Below are positions 52,491 through 61,558 of a stretch of DNA of 64,000 nucleotides, in pieces. Position numbers and translations under genes: made by a program. Origin of the DNA: Paraburkholderia diazotrophica (lineage in GTDB: Bacteria > Pseudomonadota > Gammaproteobacteria > Burkholderiales > Burkholderiaceae); contig NZ_FNYE01000016.1 of assembly GCF_900108945.1 (NCBI RefSeq), forward strand, positions 95,394 through 159,393, given 5' to 3'. The notes under the pieces were generated by a model. That model was given only the letters and a program-made list of their open reading frames with translations, searched no databases and had not been told where the DNA came from. Each line of letters begins with the position of its first letter. Within the stretch, counting starts at the first letter, position 1.

Positions 52491-53560
52491 GCTGCTAGTC
52501 GGTCGGTTTGGTCCTGCTCACCGTTATTGTTGACTTCGTCGCCGACGTACACGAGGCGGTCCGAAATCGCCTTTTGTGCGTCGAAGAATTCGTTGACGGC
52601 GAGCAGTTGTTCGCGCGTCGTGTCCAGCGTATTCATGCGATGGCGGAACACATTGGCGCCGGAAAGGCCGCGAGTGTACCAGCCGATATGCTTGCGCGCA
52701 GTCCGAACGCCCGTAAATTCGCCATAGAACGCGTAATGATCTTCCAGGTGCTCGTTCATCACCTGCTGGATTTCGTCGATGCGCGGCGCTTCCATCAGCT
52801 CGCCCGTGCGCAGGAAATGTTCGATCTCACGGAAGAGCCACGGGCGTCCCTGTGCCGCGCGGCCGATCATGATCGCGTCCGCGCCCGTCGCGGCCAGCAC
52901 GTCGCGCGCTTTCTGCGGCGACGCGATGTCGCCGTTCGCCACCACGGGTATCTTCACCGCGGCCTTCACGGCAGCAATCGTTTCGTACTCGGCTTCGCCA
53001 TGGTACAGGTCGGCGCGCGTGCGGCCATGGACTGTCAGCATCGAAATGCCCGCGTTCTCGGCGAGCCGCGCGACGTTTAGCGCGTTCCGGTTCTCGCGGT
53101 TCCAGCCGGTGCGGATCTTCAGCGTGACGGGCACGGCGCCCGGGCCGACACCGACTGCGCCCATCACCGCTTCGACGATCCGCTGCACGAGCGGCTCGTT
53201 CTGCAGCAGCGCCGACCCGGCCGCGACATTGCAGACCTTCTTGGCCGGGCAGCCCATGTTGATATCGATGATCTGCGCGCCATTCGCGACGTTGTAGCGC
53301 GCGGCCTCGGCCATCATCTGCGGGTCCGCGCCCGCGATCTGAACCGCGATCGGCTCGACTTCGCCCGCGTGATTCGCGCGGCGCATCGTCTTTTCGCTCT
53401 TCCACAACTGCGCGTTCGACGCCACCATCTCCGACACCGCATAGCCCGCGCCCATGCGCTTGCAGAGCTGGCGGAACGGCCGGTCCGTCACGCCCGCCAT
53501 CGGGGCGACGAACAGGTTGTTGCGCAGTGTGTGGGAGCCGAGAGTGGGCATGACGGACAT
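52487..53560 (-). CDS. dusB: tRNA-dihydrouridine synthase B
   Basis: DusB reduces specific uridines of tRNA to dihydrouridine with FMN. The 357-residue protein has 'LFVAPMAGVTDRPFRQLCKRMGAG', 'DINMGCPAKKVCNVAAGSALL' with the catalytic cysteine, 'TVHGRTRADLYHGEAEY' and 'GADAIMIGRAAQGRPWLF'. ATG 53560 or 53551 could start it. The dusB-fis pair is the classic operon; fis depends on the same promoter. Confidence 0.96.
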   Translation of the reverse strand: MSVMPTLGSHTLRNNLFVAPMAGVTDRPFRQLCKRMGAGYAVSEMVASNAQLWKSEKTMRRANHAGEVEPIAVQIAGADPQMMAEAARYNVANGAQIIDINMGCPAKKVCNVAAGSALLQNEPLVQRIVEAVMGAVGVGPGAVPVTLKIRTGWNRENRNALNVARLAENAGISMLTVHGRTRADLYHGEAEYETIAAVKAAVKIPVVANGDIASPQKARDVLAATGADAIMIGRAAQGRPWLFREIEHFLRTGELMEAPRIDEIQQVMNEHLEDHYAFYGEFTGVRTARKHIGWYTRGLSGANVFRHRMNTLDTTREQLLAVNEFFDAQKAISDRLVYVGDEVNNNGEQDQTDRLAA

Positions 53561-53697
53561 CGGCGGCGAACGTTCGATGCGCTGAAAATAGCGCACCTTG
53601 CGTACCGCAAAATACGAGGGAAAACGTCTATTTTAGCGTTAACGCGCTAGAGCCAGACGCAACGGCCCATGAGGCAACTCATTAAATCTTCTATGAA

Positions 53698-53727
53698 AGT
53701 GGCCGCAGTCATAGAACGGCGGCCACT
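53698..53727 (-). terminator. Hairpin terminator after ubiH
   Basis: AGTGGCCGC and GCGGCCACT pair around a 12-base loop; on the minus strand it is followed only by TTTC, so strength is modest. Confidence 0.5.
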
Positions 53728-53748
53728 GCCACGCGTATTTCGCGACTC

Positions 53749-54969
53749 CTATCGGCGCTGCCCGAACATCATCTGACGGGCGAGCGCTGTCTTCACGGGC
53801 GGCACGAATTCGAGCGCGGTGAGAGCGAGTCCGCGCAGGGTCGCAAGCGGCGGAAAGTCGATCGTGAAGAGACGGGCGAGCGTGTCGGTGGCGCCGATCG
53901 TCATGCGCCGGTCGAGCGCGCGGCGGCGCGCGAAGGCCGCGAGCGCGCTGCGCGTCGCGCCGTAATGCGACAGCGCGTCGACGAGCGCATGGGCGTCGCG
54001 AAGACCGAGATTCAACCCCTGTCCGGCGACGGGATGCAGCGTCTGCGCCGCATTGCCGATCGCGACGACATTGCCCTTGACGAGCGTATCGACGGTATTG
54101 AGGCCGAGCGGGAACGCGGCGCGCCCTTTGATCTGCGTGAAGCGGCCCATCCGGTCGCCGAATTCCGCGCCGAGCTCACGCAGGAAATCTTCGCCGGACA
54201 ATTGTGCGCGGCGCGCCGCCTGTTCCGGCGCGCAGCACCAGACAAGCGCGTAGTCCGCGCCGCGCACGCCGCCCATCGGCAAGAGCGCAATCGGCCCTTG
54301 CGACGTGAAGCGCTCCCACGCGACATGCGGCTGAGGCGCCGACAGCGTCACCGTGCCGACCAGCGCTGTCTGCCCGTAATCGCGCGTTGCGCCCGCCCCG
54401 GCCTGCTGCTCGCCGAAGAGACCGCCTTCGGCGTTCACGAGAATGCGCGTGCGCAGCGTGCGTGTCACATGCGCGCTTTCGATCGGCAGCAGCACGCCGT
54501 CGTCTTCGAGTTGCTGCGGCGGGTGGGCTTTCGTCGACTTGAACCAGTGCACGGGTGTCGTGCGCACGGCCTCGGCGAGCGCGTGGACGATCGAGCCGTA
54601 GCGCAGCACATAGCCGAGCGCGGGCAGGCCGTGTTCCGCGTGATCGATCAACGTGCGCCCGAAGTGGCCGCGCTGCGACACGTGGATGCGCTGGATCGCG
54701 GTGGCGTCGGAGGGCCAGCGCAGCGGCTCGAGGATCATCCGGCTGCCATGCGACACGGCAATCGCGCGCGGATCGGCGATCGAGTCTTCCGGCTCGCGCG
54801 CGTCGATCAGCGCGACCGACAGCTGCTGCGTCGCGCTGCGCCGCGCGAGCCAGCCCGTGAGCGCGAGACCGACGGGCCCCGCGCCGACGATCGTCACGTC
54901 GTAGTCGAATGGCTGCGTGTTCGAGGTGACGAGCGGCGCATTCGCGGCCGCCTGATGGACATCGTTCAT
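53749..54969 (-). CDS. ubiH: 2-polyprenyl-6-methoxyphenol hydroxylase (UbiH)
   Basis: UbiH hydroxylates an intermediate of ubiquinone synthesis. The 406-residue flavoprotein has the FAD motif 'VTIVGAGPVGLALTGWL', and 'VVAIGNAAQTLHPVAGQGLNLGLRDA'. The 'GNAAQTLHP' form, rather than 'GDAAHxxHP', is characteristic of UbiH over UbiF or VisC/UbiI. It lies 21 bases after pepP, the same order as in E. coli. Confidence 0.92.
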   Translation of the reverse strand: MNDVHQAAANAPLVTSNTQPFDYDVTIVGAGPVGLALTGWLARRSATQQLSVALIDAREPEDSIADPRAIAVSHGSRMILEPLRWPSDATAIQRIHVSQRGHFGRTLIDHAEHGLPALGYVLRYGSIVHALAEAVRTTPVHWFKSTKAHPPQQLEDDGVLLPIESAHVTRTLRTRILVNAEGGLFGEQQAGAGATRDYGQTALVGTVTLSAPQPHVAWERFTSQGPIALLPMGGVRGADYALVWCCAPEQAARRAQLSGEDFLRELGAEFGDRMGRFTQIKGRAAFPLGLNTVDTLVKGNVVAIGNAAQTLHPVAGQGLNLGLRDAHALVDALSHYGATRSALAAFARRRALDRRMTIGATDTLARLFTIDFPPLATLRGLALTALEFVPPVKTALARQMMFGQRR

Positions 54970-54990
54970 CTTCTTGTCTGTTCCTTGCGC

Positions 54991-56433
54991 TCAGGCGGCG
55001 CCCGCCTCGTGTGCCGGCTGCGCTTGTTGCCCGGATTGCGCCTGTTGCATCAGCGTTTCGATCTGATCCGCGTCGACGGGCACATCGCGCGTGATCAGCT
55101 CGCAGCCCGTTGCCGTGACGATTGCGTCGTCTTCGATGCGAATGCCGATGTTCCAGTACTTTTCGGGCACATCGTCGGCCGCGCGGATATAGAGGCCGGG
55201 TTCGACCGTCAGCGTCATGCCCGGCTTCAACGTGCGCCACGGCAGCGCGCCGCTTTCATCGGCGCTCACGCCGCGCTCGCGATAATCGCCCGCGTCGTGC
55301 ACGTCCATGCCGAGCCAGTGGCCCGTGCGGTGCATGTAGAAACGCGCATACGCACGCTCGGCGATCACGTCGTCGACGCCCGCGAACAGATCACGTTTGA
55401 GAATGCCCGTGTCGAGCAGCCCCTGCGCGAGCACACGCACGGCGGCCTGATGCGGCGCGTCGAAGCTCGCGCCTGCGCGCGTCGCGTCGATCGCGGCCTG
55501 CTGCGCGGCCAGCACGATGTCGTAGATCTCGCGCTGCGCGGGCGTGAAGCGACCGCTCGCGGGAAACGTGCGCGTGATGTCCGACGCGTAGCCGTCGAGC
55601 TCGCACGCCGCGTCGATCAGGACCAGATCGCCGTCCTGCGCGACGACATTGCCGGCGGGGTAGTGCAGCACGCACGCGTTCGCGCCCGCCGCGACGATCG
55701 AGCCATACGCGGGCGCCTGCGCACCGTGCTTGCGGAACGTGTACAGCAGTTCGGCTTCGAGTTCGTATTCGCGCACGCCGGGGCGGCACGCGGCCATCGC
55801 GCGCCGGTGCGCCTGCGCGGAGATCGCGGCGGCGCGGCGCATGATCGACAGTTCGTGTTCATCCTTGACGAGGCGCATGTCGTCGAGCAGCGGCATCAGG
55901 TCGTGTACGGCCGACGGCGCGACGACCCCGCTTCTGCCCTGCGCGCGCACGGCGTCGAGCCAGTGGCGCACCTTGCCGTCGAGCGCTTCCGACGAGCCCA
56001 GCGCGTAGTGCAGCGCCGGCTTGTCCGCGATGATGCGCGGCAACTGCGCGTCGATCTCGTCGAAGGCGAATGCGGCGTCGAAGCCGAATGCTTCGCGCGC
56101 CGCATCGGGGCCGAAGCGAAAGCCTTCCCACGTCTCGCGCTCGGCGTTCTTCGCGCGGCAAAAGAGAATCGCCGTGGGTTCGTTCTGCTTCGCGCTGGCG
56201 TCGAGCACGAGCATCGCTTCAGGCTCGGTGAAGCCGGTCAGATAATAGAAGTAACTGTCGTGCCGGTACGGATAGTCGGCGTCGCGGTTGCGCAGGACTT
56301 CGGGCGCGGTCGGAACGATCGCGACGCCGCCGCCCGTCGCGCGCAGCGCATCGAGCACGCGCGCGCGGCGCTGACGGTAGATGTCGATAGCCGGAGTCAG
56401 ATGATCGGTCATGAGTTCGGTCGGCGGGTTCAT
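54991..56433 (-). CDS. pepP: Xaa-Pro aminopeptidase
   Basis: PepP removes an N-terminal residue before proline. The 480-residue M24B metallopeptidase has metal ligands in 'LVLIDAACELDGYASDITRTF' (two Asp), 'HRTGHWLGMDVHDAG' (His), 'LTVEPGLYI' (Glu) and 'IGIRIEDDAIVT' (Glu), after an N-terminal creatinase-like domain. ATG 56433 or 56412 may be the start; neither has a good ribosome site. It is upstream of ubiH in an operon-like pair. Confidence 0.95.
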   Translation of the reverse strand: MNPPTELMTDHLTPAIDIYRQRRARVLDALRATGGGVAIVPTAPEVLRNRDADYPYRHDSYFYYLTGFTEPEAMLVLDASAKQNEPTAILFCRAKNAERETWEGFRFGPDAAREAFGFDAAFAFDEIDAQLPRIIADKPALHYALGSSEALDGKVRHWLDAVRAQGRSGVVAPSAVHDLMPLLDDMRLVKDEHELSIMRRAAAISAQAHRRAMAACRPGVREYELEAELLYTFRKHGAQAPAYGSIVAAGANACVLHYPAGNVVAQDGDLVLIDAACELDGYASDITRTFPASGRFTPAQREIYDIVLAAQQAAIDATRAGASFDAPHQAAVRVLAQGLLDTGILKRDLFAGVDDVIAERAYARFYMHRTGHWLGMDVHDAGDYRERGVSADESGALPWRTLKPGMTLTVEPGLYIRAADDVPEKYWNIGIRIEDDAIVTATGCELITRDVPVDADQIETLMQQAQSGQQAQPAHEAGAA

Positions 56434-56780
56434 CGTGCGGGTTGGAAGGCGGCGCGAGAGGCAATCTCTCCACGCCGCAATGCAATGCTGCGATTGTATC
56501 GCCCAACTGGAATCGCTTCCGTCGGGCCCGCCCGCGTGGTCGGCATGGCTCGAAACGGCCACCACGCCTCAGCCATCCACGGCGACGGCCATCCGGCATC
56601 GATGCGCGAACGCCTGGCCGTCAGGCCAGGTAGACGGGCGCGCGTCCGGCAGGCATTGTTGCAATCTGTCGACAGCCGAGAAGCCGGCCACACGCCGGGC
56701 CACGCGCGCTGCATTGAAAATCTGCCAACGCCCGCCAACGCACGTATACTTTCGGCCAATTTCAAAAGAGGCAGGATGTG
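56434..56780. other. Intergenic region pepP / GST-like gene
   Basis: About 350 bases between divergent genes. It contains a CCTGGCC / GGCCAGG hairpin at 56613-56630 without a T-run and the GST promoter near the right end. No gene is seen. Confidence 0.5.
56722..56750 (+). promoter_or_regulatory. Predicted promoter of the GST-like gene
   Basis: CTGCCA and TATACT with 17-base spacing, ~30 bases before the start codon. Confidence 0.55.
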
Positions 56781-57389
56781 ATGAAACTCATCGGTTCGCT
56801 GTCGAGCCCATTCGTCCGCAAGGCGCGGATCGTGCTCGCCGAAAAGAAAATCGACTACAAGCTCGAACTCGAAAATGTCTGGGCGGCGGATACGGCCATC
56901 CACGACTACAACCCGCTCGGCAAGGTGCCGTGTCTCGTGATGGAAGACGGCGCGGCCGTGTTCGATTCGCGCGTGATCTGCGAATACGTCGATACGCTGT
57001 CGCCCGTGTGCAAGCTCGTGCCGCAGTCGGGCCGCGAGCGCGTCGAAGTGCGCTGCTGGGAAGCGCTCGCCGACGGCATGATGGATGCCGCCGTGCTGAT
57101 CCGTCTCGAAGGCGTGTTGCGCGACGAAGCGGATCGCAGCGAAGCGTGGGTCGCGCGCCAGCGTCACAAGATCGACGACGCCCTGAAGGCGATGGCGCGA
57201 GGACTCGGCTCGAAAGCGTGGTGCGCGGGCAATCACTACACGCTCGCCGATGTCGCCGTGGGCTGCGCGCTGAGCTATCTGGACTTCCGCATGCCGCAAC
57301 TCGACTGGCGCGAGCCGCATCCGAACCTCGACAAGCATTATCAGAAGCTGTCGCAGCGTCCGTCGTTCATCGACACGGCATTGACCTGA
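56781..57389 (+). CDS. Glutathione S-transferase family protein
   Basis: A 202-residue protein with an N-terminal thioredoxin-like GST domain ('MKLIGSLSSPFVRKARIVLAEKKIDYKLE', 'NPLGKVPCLVMEDGAAVFDSRVICEYVD') and a C-terminal helical domain ending 'YTLADVAVGCALSYLDFR' and 'QRPSFIDT'. The catalytic-type Ser9/Ser10 lies in 'SLSSPFVRK'. It resembles E. coli YibF more than SspA. The ATG at 56781 follows a GTG by one codon; either may be used. Substrate is unknown. Confidence 0.92.
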   Translation: MKLIGSLSSPFVRKARIVLAEKKIDYKLELENVWAADTAIHDYNPLGKVPCLVMEDGAAVFDSRVICEYVDTLSPVCKLVPQSGRERVEVRCWEALADGMMDAAVLIRLEGVLRDEADRSEAWVARQRHKIDDALKAMARGLGSKAWCAGNHYTLADVAVGCALSYLDFRMPQLDWREPHPNLDKHYQKLSQRPSFIDTALT

Positions 57390-57508
57390 ACCGCAACCCG
57401 CGATTCCCGGCAAGCGCGGCAAAGGCCGACGCAACGCGCCGCTGTCGAGCCACGCTGATGGAATGTTAAGGAACATTTCGTTTTCCACGAAGGCGCCTTT
57501 CAACATGT

Positions 57509-57538
57509 TAAAAACGCCTGCCCGTCAGGCGTTTTTGC
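57509..57538 (+). terminator. Intrinsic terminator after the GST-like gene
   Basis: AAAACGCCTG / CAGGCGTTTTT hairpin with a short CCCGT loop and T-run. Confidence 0.85.
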
Positions 57539-57597
57539 TTTTGGGCGCCTGTCGATGGCGCATGACCATCGATAACAACCGTCAAGAGACCTTCGAC

Positions 57598-58353
57598 ATG
57601 AAAACGATTCGCGTAGCTCTCGCTGCCGCCGCGTGCGGCGTGCTCGCCGCCTGTTCGGGGATGAGCCTCGATCCCAATACTCTCGTTCAATCCGGCTCGC
57701 AGGCGTATCAGGCCGCGTCGCTCTCCGATGGCGACGTGCGCACGCTGTCCGACAAGTCGTGCGCGCAGCTCGATTCGGAAAACAAGCTCGCGGGCGCCGG
57801 CAGCCCGTACACGAAGCGCCTGAACAAGATCGCCGCGCAGCTCGGCGACAACATCAACGGCGTGCCCGTCAACTACAAGGTCTACGTCACGAAGGACGTC
57901 AACGCGTGGGCGATGGCGAACGGCTGCGTGCGCGTCTATAGCGGCCTGATGGACATGATGACGGACGACGAAGTGCGCGGCGTCGTCGGTCACGAGATGG
58001 GGCACGTCGCCCTCGGCCACACGAAGAAGGCGATGCAGGTCGCGTATGCGACGTCGGCGCTGCGGTCGGTGGCGACGTCGGCGGGCGGCATCACGGGCGC
58101 GATCTCCGCGTCGCAACTCGGCGATTTCTCCGAGAAGCTGATCAATGCGCAGTTTTCGCAAACGCAGGAATCGGCAGCCGACGACTATTCGTTCGATATC
58201 CAGAAGAAGAAAGGCCTCGATCCGTCCGGCCTCGTCACGGCGTTCAACAAGATCGCGAAGCTCGAAGGCGGCCAGTCGAGCATGCTCAATTCACATCCAG
58301 CGTCGGCGGCGCGCGCGCAGCATATCCAGCAGCGGATCGCGTCGAACAAGTAA
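57598..58353 (+). CDS. M48-family metalloprotease lipoprotein
   Basis: The 251-residue protein has a lipoprotein signal with lipobox 'VLAACSG', so it is probably anchored in the outer membrane facing the periplasm. The zinc motif 'GHEMGHVALGH' (HExxH) is followed by the third ligand Glu in 'SQTQESAADDYSFDI'. It resembles LoiP/YcaL-type proteases that act on outer-membrane proteins. ATG 57598 starts the signal peptide; the frame is open upstream but without support. A terminator follows. Confidence 0.92.
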   Translation: MKTIRVALAAAACGVLAACSGMSLDPNTLVQSGSQAYQAASLSDGDVRTLSDKSCAQLDSENKLAGAGSPYTKRLNKIAAQLGDNINGVPVNYKVYVTKDVNAWAMANGCVRVYSGLMDMMTDDEVRGVVGHEMGHVALGHTKKAMQVAYATSALRSVATSAGGITGAISASQLGDFSEKLINAQFSQTQESAADDYSFDIQKKKGLDPSGLVTAFNKIAKLEGGQSSMLNSHPASAARAQHIQQRIASNK

Positions 58354-58369
58354 GCCGGCGATCTTCGAA

Positions 58370-58410
58370 TGAAAAACGCGCGTTGGATTTCCGTCCAACG
58401 CGCGTTTTTC
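58370..58410. terminator. Intrinsic terminator between M48 gene and glutamate synthase-like gene
   Basis: AAACGCGCGTTGGA / TCCAACGCGCGTTT hairpin, 14 pairs, A and T runs both sides. Confidence 0.92.
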
Positions 58411-58439
58411 ATTGCCATGTCCAAGCGGCTGACAACGCC

Positions 58440-60050
58440 TCAGGCAACAGCCGCTTCGAAATCCGGTGAAAACGAATCGCTGCGCGCGACGGGCCACCAC
58501 TTCTCGTACAGCGTATAGCGATAGTTGCCCTCGATCAGATCGTTCGGCTCGAGATACTTCAACAGGTCCGACATCAGCCGCACTTCGTACGACGACACGC
58601 GCCGCACGATGTGATGCGCGCGCAGATCGGACGGATGACGCAGACCGGCCGCCTGCACGATTTCCTGCAACGCGTGCAGCGTGTTGTGATGGAAGTTGAA
58701 CACGCGGTCCGATTTGTCGGTGACGATCAGCGCGCGCTGGCGCACTGGGTCTTGCGTCGCGACGCCCGTCGGGCAGCGGCCCGTGTGGCAGGTCTGCGCC
58801 TGGATGCAGCCGACCGCGAACATGAAGCCGCGCGCGGCGTTCACCCAGTCGGCGCCGATCGCGAGCGTCTTCGCGATATCGAAAGCCGTAATCATCTTGC
58901 CGCTCGCGCCGATGCGAATCCGGTCGCGCAGCCCGATGCCGACCAGCGTGTTGTGCACGAGCAGCAGCCCTTCCTGCAGCGGCACGCCGATGTGATCGGT
59001 GAATTCGAGCGGCGCCGCACCCGTGCCGCCTTCCGCGCCGTCGACGACGATGAAGTCCGGCAGGATGCCCGTTTCCAGCATCGCCTTCGCGATGCCGAAG
59101 AATTCCCACGGATGGCCGATGCACAGCTTGAAGCCCGTCGGCTTGCCGCCCGACAGATCGCGCAGACGCGCGACGAATTCGAGCAGCCCTCGCGGCGTCG
59201 AAAACTCCGAGTGCGTCGCGGGCGAGATGCAGTCGCGACCCATCGGCACGCCGCGCGTTTCGGCGATTTCAGGCGTGATCTTCGCGGCGGGCAGCACGCC
59301 GCCGTGACCCGGCTTCGCGCCTTGCGACAGCTTCACCTCGATCATCTTCACTTGCGGCTCGCGCGCCTGCTTTGCGAACTTGTCGGCGTTGAACGTGCCG
59401 TCGTCGTTGCGACAGCCGAAGTAGCCAGACGCGATTTCCCAGATGATGTCGCCGCCATGCTCGCGGTGATACTTCGACATCGAGCCTTCGCCCGTATCGT
59501 GCGCGAAATTGCCTTTCTTCGCGCCGAGGTTCAGCGCGCGGATCGCGTTCGCCGACAGCGAGCCGAAGCTCATCGCCGAGATGTTGAAGATCGACATCGA
59601 ATAGGGCTGCGCGCGGTCCGCACCGACCACGATGCGAAAGTCATGACCATCGAGCTTCGTCGGCACGAGCGAATGGCTGATCCATTCGTGGCCCGTCGCC
59701 TTCACGTCGACTTCTGTGCCATATGGGCGGCTGTCGACTTCATTCTTCGCGCGCTGATAGACGATGCTGCGCTGCGCGCGCGAGAAGGGCCGTTCTTCCG
59801 TGTCGTCCTCGACGAAGTACTGGCGGATTTCTGGCCGGATGAATTCGAACAGAAAGCGCAAATGCCCCCACAGCGGATAGTTGCGTAGGATCGCGTGGCG
59901 CTGCTGCGTCAGATCGTAGACGCCGAGCGCGGCGAGCAGCACGGGCACGATGAGCCACGGCCATGCGATGTGACCGGTTGCAGCGAGCGCAGTGCAGGCC
60001 GCGAGCAGCAGAAGGGCACCCCACATCGCCAGATAACGTCGAGAGAACAT
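58440..60050 (-). CDS. Membrane-linked FMN-binding glutamate synthase-like protein
   Basis: A 536-residue protein with two N-terminal membrane segments (residues ~5-45) and then the alpha-subunit glutamate synthase central/FMN domain: 'ISAMSFGSLSANAIRALN', 'EGSMSKYHREHGGDIIWEIASGYFGCR', 'KLSQGAKPGHGGVLPAAK', 'IVVDGAEGGTGAAPLEFTD' and the 3Fe-4S cysteine set C-x5-C-x4-C in 'CIQAQTCHTGRCPTGVATQD'. It lacks the glutaminase domain. It therefore cannot use glutamine as such and probably catalyses a different FMN reaction at the membrane. The start is ATG 60050 with a GGAG site. No operon partner is seen. Confidence 0.88.
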   Translation of the reverse strand: MFSRRYLAMWGALLLLAACTALAATGHIAWPWLIVPVLLAALGVYDLTQQRHAILRNYPLWGHLRFLFEFIRPEIRQYFVEDDTEERPFSRAQRSIVYQRAKNEVDSRPYGTEVDVKATGHEWISHSLVPTKLDGHDFRIVVGADRAQPYSMSIFNISAMSFGSLSANAIRALNLGAKKGNFAHDTGEGSMSKYHREHGGDIIWEIASGYFGCRNDDGTFNADKFAKQAREPQVKMIEVKLSQGAKPGHGGVLPAAKITPEIAETRGVPMGRDCISPATHSEFSTPRGLLEFVARLRDLSGGKPTGFKLCIGHPWEFFGIAKAMLETGILPDFIVVDGAEGGTGAAPLEFTDHIGVPLQEGLLLVHNTLVGIGLRDRIRIGASGKMITAFDIAKTLAIGADWVNAARGFMFAVGCIQAQTCHTGRCPTGVATQDPVRQRALIVTDKSDRVFNFHHNTLHALQEIVQAAGLRHPSDLRAHHIVRRVSSYEVRLMSDLLKYLEPNDLIEGNYRYTLYEKWWPVARSDSFSPDFEAAVA

Positions 60051-60360
60051 GACAACTCCATTGCAGTGATTTCGCCGCCGCCGATGCATTCGGCGTCCGT
60101 TGCATCGGCCTTGCGCGAAGACGGCGGGCGTGTGTGCGGAGGGATCGCGTTGCGGATCGGTACGGCGGATACAGGGGGTGTCCGGGCGCTCGCATGCGCC
60201 GAGGCCCGACGGCGCGCGAAGCGAAGCGGGCGGGCGACAGGCAAAGGGCGCGGCGGCTGGACAACCGTCGCCCGGAAGATACAACGAACAGGAACTTGAT
60301 GCAGCGATGTCGGTGCGGACCGGCTCGCCAATCATGCTCGCGGGCCAATCGCGGCAGGGC
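60051..60360. other. Intergenic region upstream of the glutamate synthase-like gene
   Basis: About 310 GC-rich bases between two minus-strand genes. Open frames here are by-products of composition. I see no promoter or terminator I would defend. Confidence 0.4.
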
Positions 60361-61515
60361 TCAGCGCGCCGTCAGCAGCGCCGCTTTCTGCGGCTGGCTG
60401 GCGGCCGGCTGCGCGGTGGCCGCGTGTTCGATGATGCCGCCGCCCAAGCAGACATCGCCATCGTAGAGCACGGCCGATTGCCCCGGTGTGACAGCCCATT
60501 GGGCGTCGGCGAAATGGAGGGAGAAGAGAGCGTCCTTGCTGTTGCCGCCTTCGACGGCGCCGAACGTGCACGCCGCATCGGCCTGGCGATAGCGCGTCTT
60601 CGCCGCGCACGCGTGGCCTTCCTCGGGCGCATGGCCCGCGACCCAGCTCGTGTTGCCCGCCGTCAGCGTATGGCTCAGCAGCCACGGATGATCGTGGCCT
60701 TGCGCGACGTACAGTGTGTTCGACGGAATGTCCTTGCCCGCGACGAACCACGGCTCGCCGCTGCCGTCCTTGCTGCCGCCGAGGCCAATGCCCTTGCGCT
60801 GCCCGAACGTATAGAACGCGAGGCCGATGTGCTCGCCGACCGTTTTGCCTTCGGTGGTTTTCATCGGGCCCGGTTTGGTCGGCAGATAGCGGTTCAGGAA
60901 GTCGCGAAACGGCCGCTCGCCGATAAAGCAGATGCCCGTCGAGTCCTTCTTCTTTGCGTTCGGCAGACCGATCTGCTCGGCGATTTCGCGGACCTTCGTC
61001 TTCGGAATCTCGCCGAGCGGAAACAGCGTCTTCGACAGTTGCGCCTGGTTGAGGCGATGCAGGAAGTACGACTGGTCCTTCGTGTGATCCTTCGCCTTCA
61101 GCAGTTCGAAACGGCCGTCGATTTCGCGCACGCGCGCATAGTGGCCCGTCGCGATGGTTTCCGCGCCGAGCGACATCGCGTGATCGAGGAACGCCTTGAA
61201 CTTGATTTCGGCGTTGCACAGCACGTCGGGGTTCGGCGTGCGGCCGGCCGAGTATTCGCGCAGGAATTCGGCGAACACGCGGTCCTTGTATTCGGCGGCG
61301 AAATTGACAGCCTCGACGTCGATGCCGATCAGGTCCGCGACGGATACGACATCGATCCAGTCCTGACGCGTCGAACAGTATTCGCTGTCGTCATCATCTT
61401 CCCAGTTCTTCATGAACAGGCCGACGACGTCGTAACCCTGTTCTTTCAGCAGCCACGCCGTGACCGACGAATCGACGCCGCCCGACATGCCTACCACCAC
61501 TTTCTGTTTGCTCAT
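60361..61515 (-). CDS. mnmA: tRNA-specific 2-thiouridylase
   Basis: MnmA thiolates U34 of tRNA-Lys, Glu and Gln. The 384-residue protein has the PP-loop 'VVGMSGGVDSSVTAWLL', the catalytic cysteines at ~100 ('TPNPDVLCNAEIKFKAFL') and ~196 ('DSTGICFIGERPFRDFL'), and 'LPTKPGPM'. A second in-frame ATG at 61539 is possible; 61515 gives the normal N-terminus. The nudix gene directly upstream is co-directional, as with nudJ-mnmA in E. coli. Confidence 0.97.
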   Translation of the reverse strand: MSKQKVVVGMSGGVDSSVTAWLLKEQGYDVVGLFMKNWEDDDDSEYCSTRQDWIDVVSVADLIGIDVEAVNFAAEYKDRVFAEFLREYSAGRTPNPDVLCNAEIKFKAFLDHAMSLGAETIATGHYARVREIDGRFELLKAKDHTKDQSYFLHRLNQAQLSKTLFPLGEIPKTKVREIAEQIGLPNAKKKDSTGICFIGERPFRDFLNRYLPTKPGPMKTTEGKTVGEHIGLAFYTFGQRKGIGLGGSKDGSGEPWFVAGKDIPSNTLYVAQGHDHPWLLSHTLTAGNTSWVAGHAPEEGHACAAKTRYRQADAACTFGAVEGGNSKDALFSLHFADAQWAVTPGQSAVLYDGDVCLGGGIIEHAATAQPAASQPQKAALLTAR

Positions 61516-61558
61516 CTGGTTCTGCCTGACTGCTTTCATCCGTGCCGAAGCACGCGTT

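Noticed and set aside
53965..56781. A 938-codon open frame on the plus strand antisense to ubiH and pepP
   Set aside because: It is extremely rich in Arg, His, Val and Asp, the typical by-product of GC-rich codon bias, and the minus strand encodes two clear enzymes.
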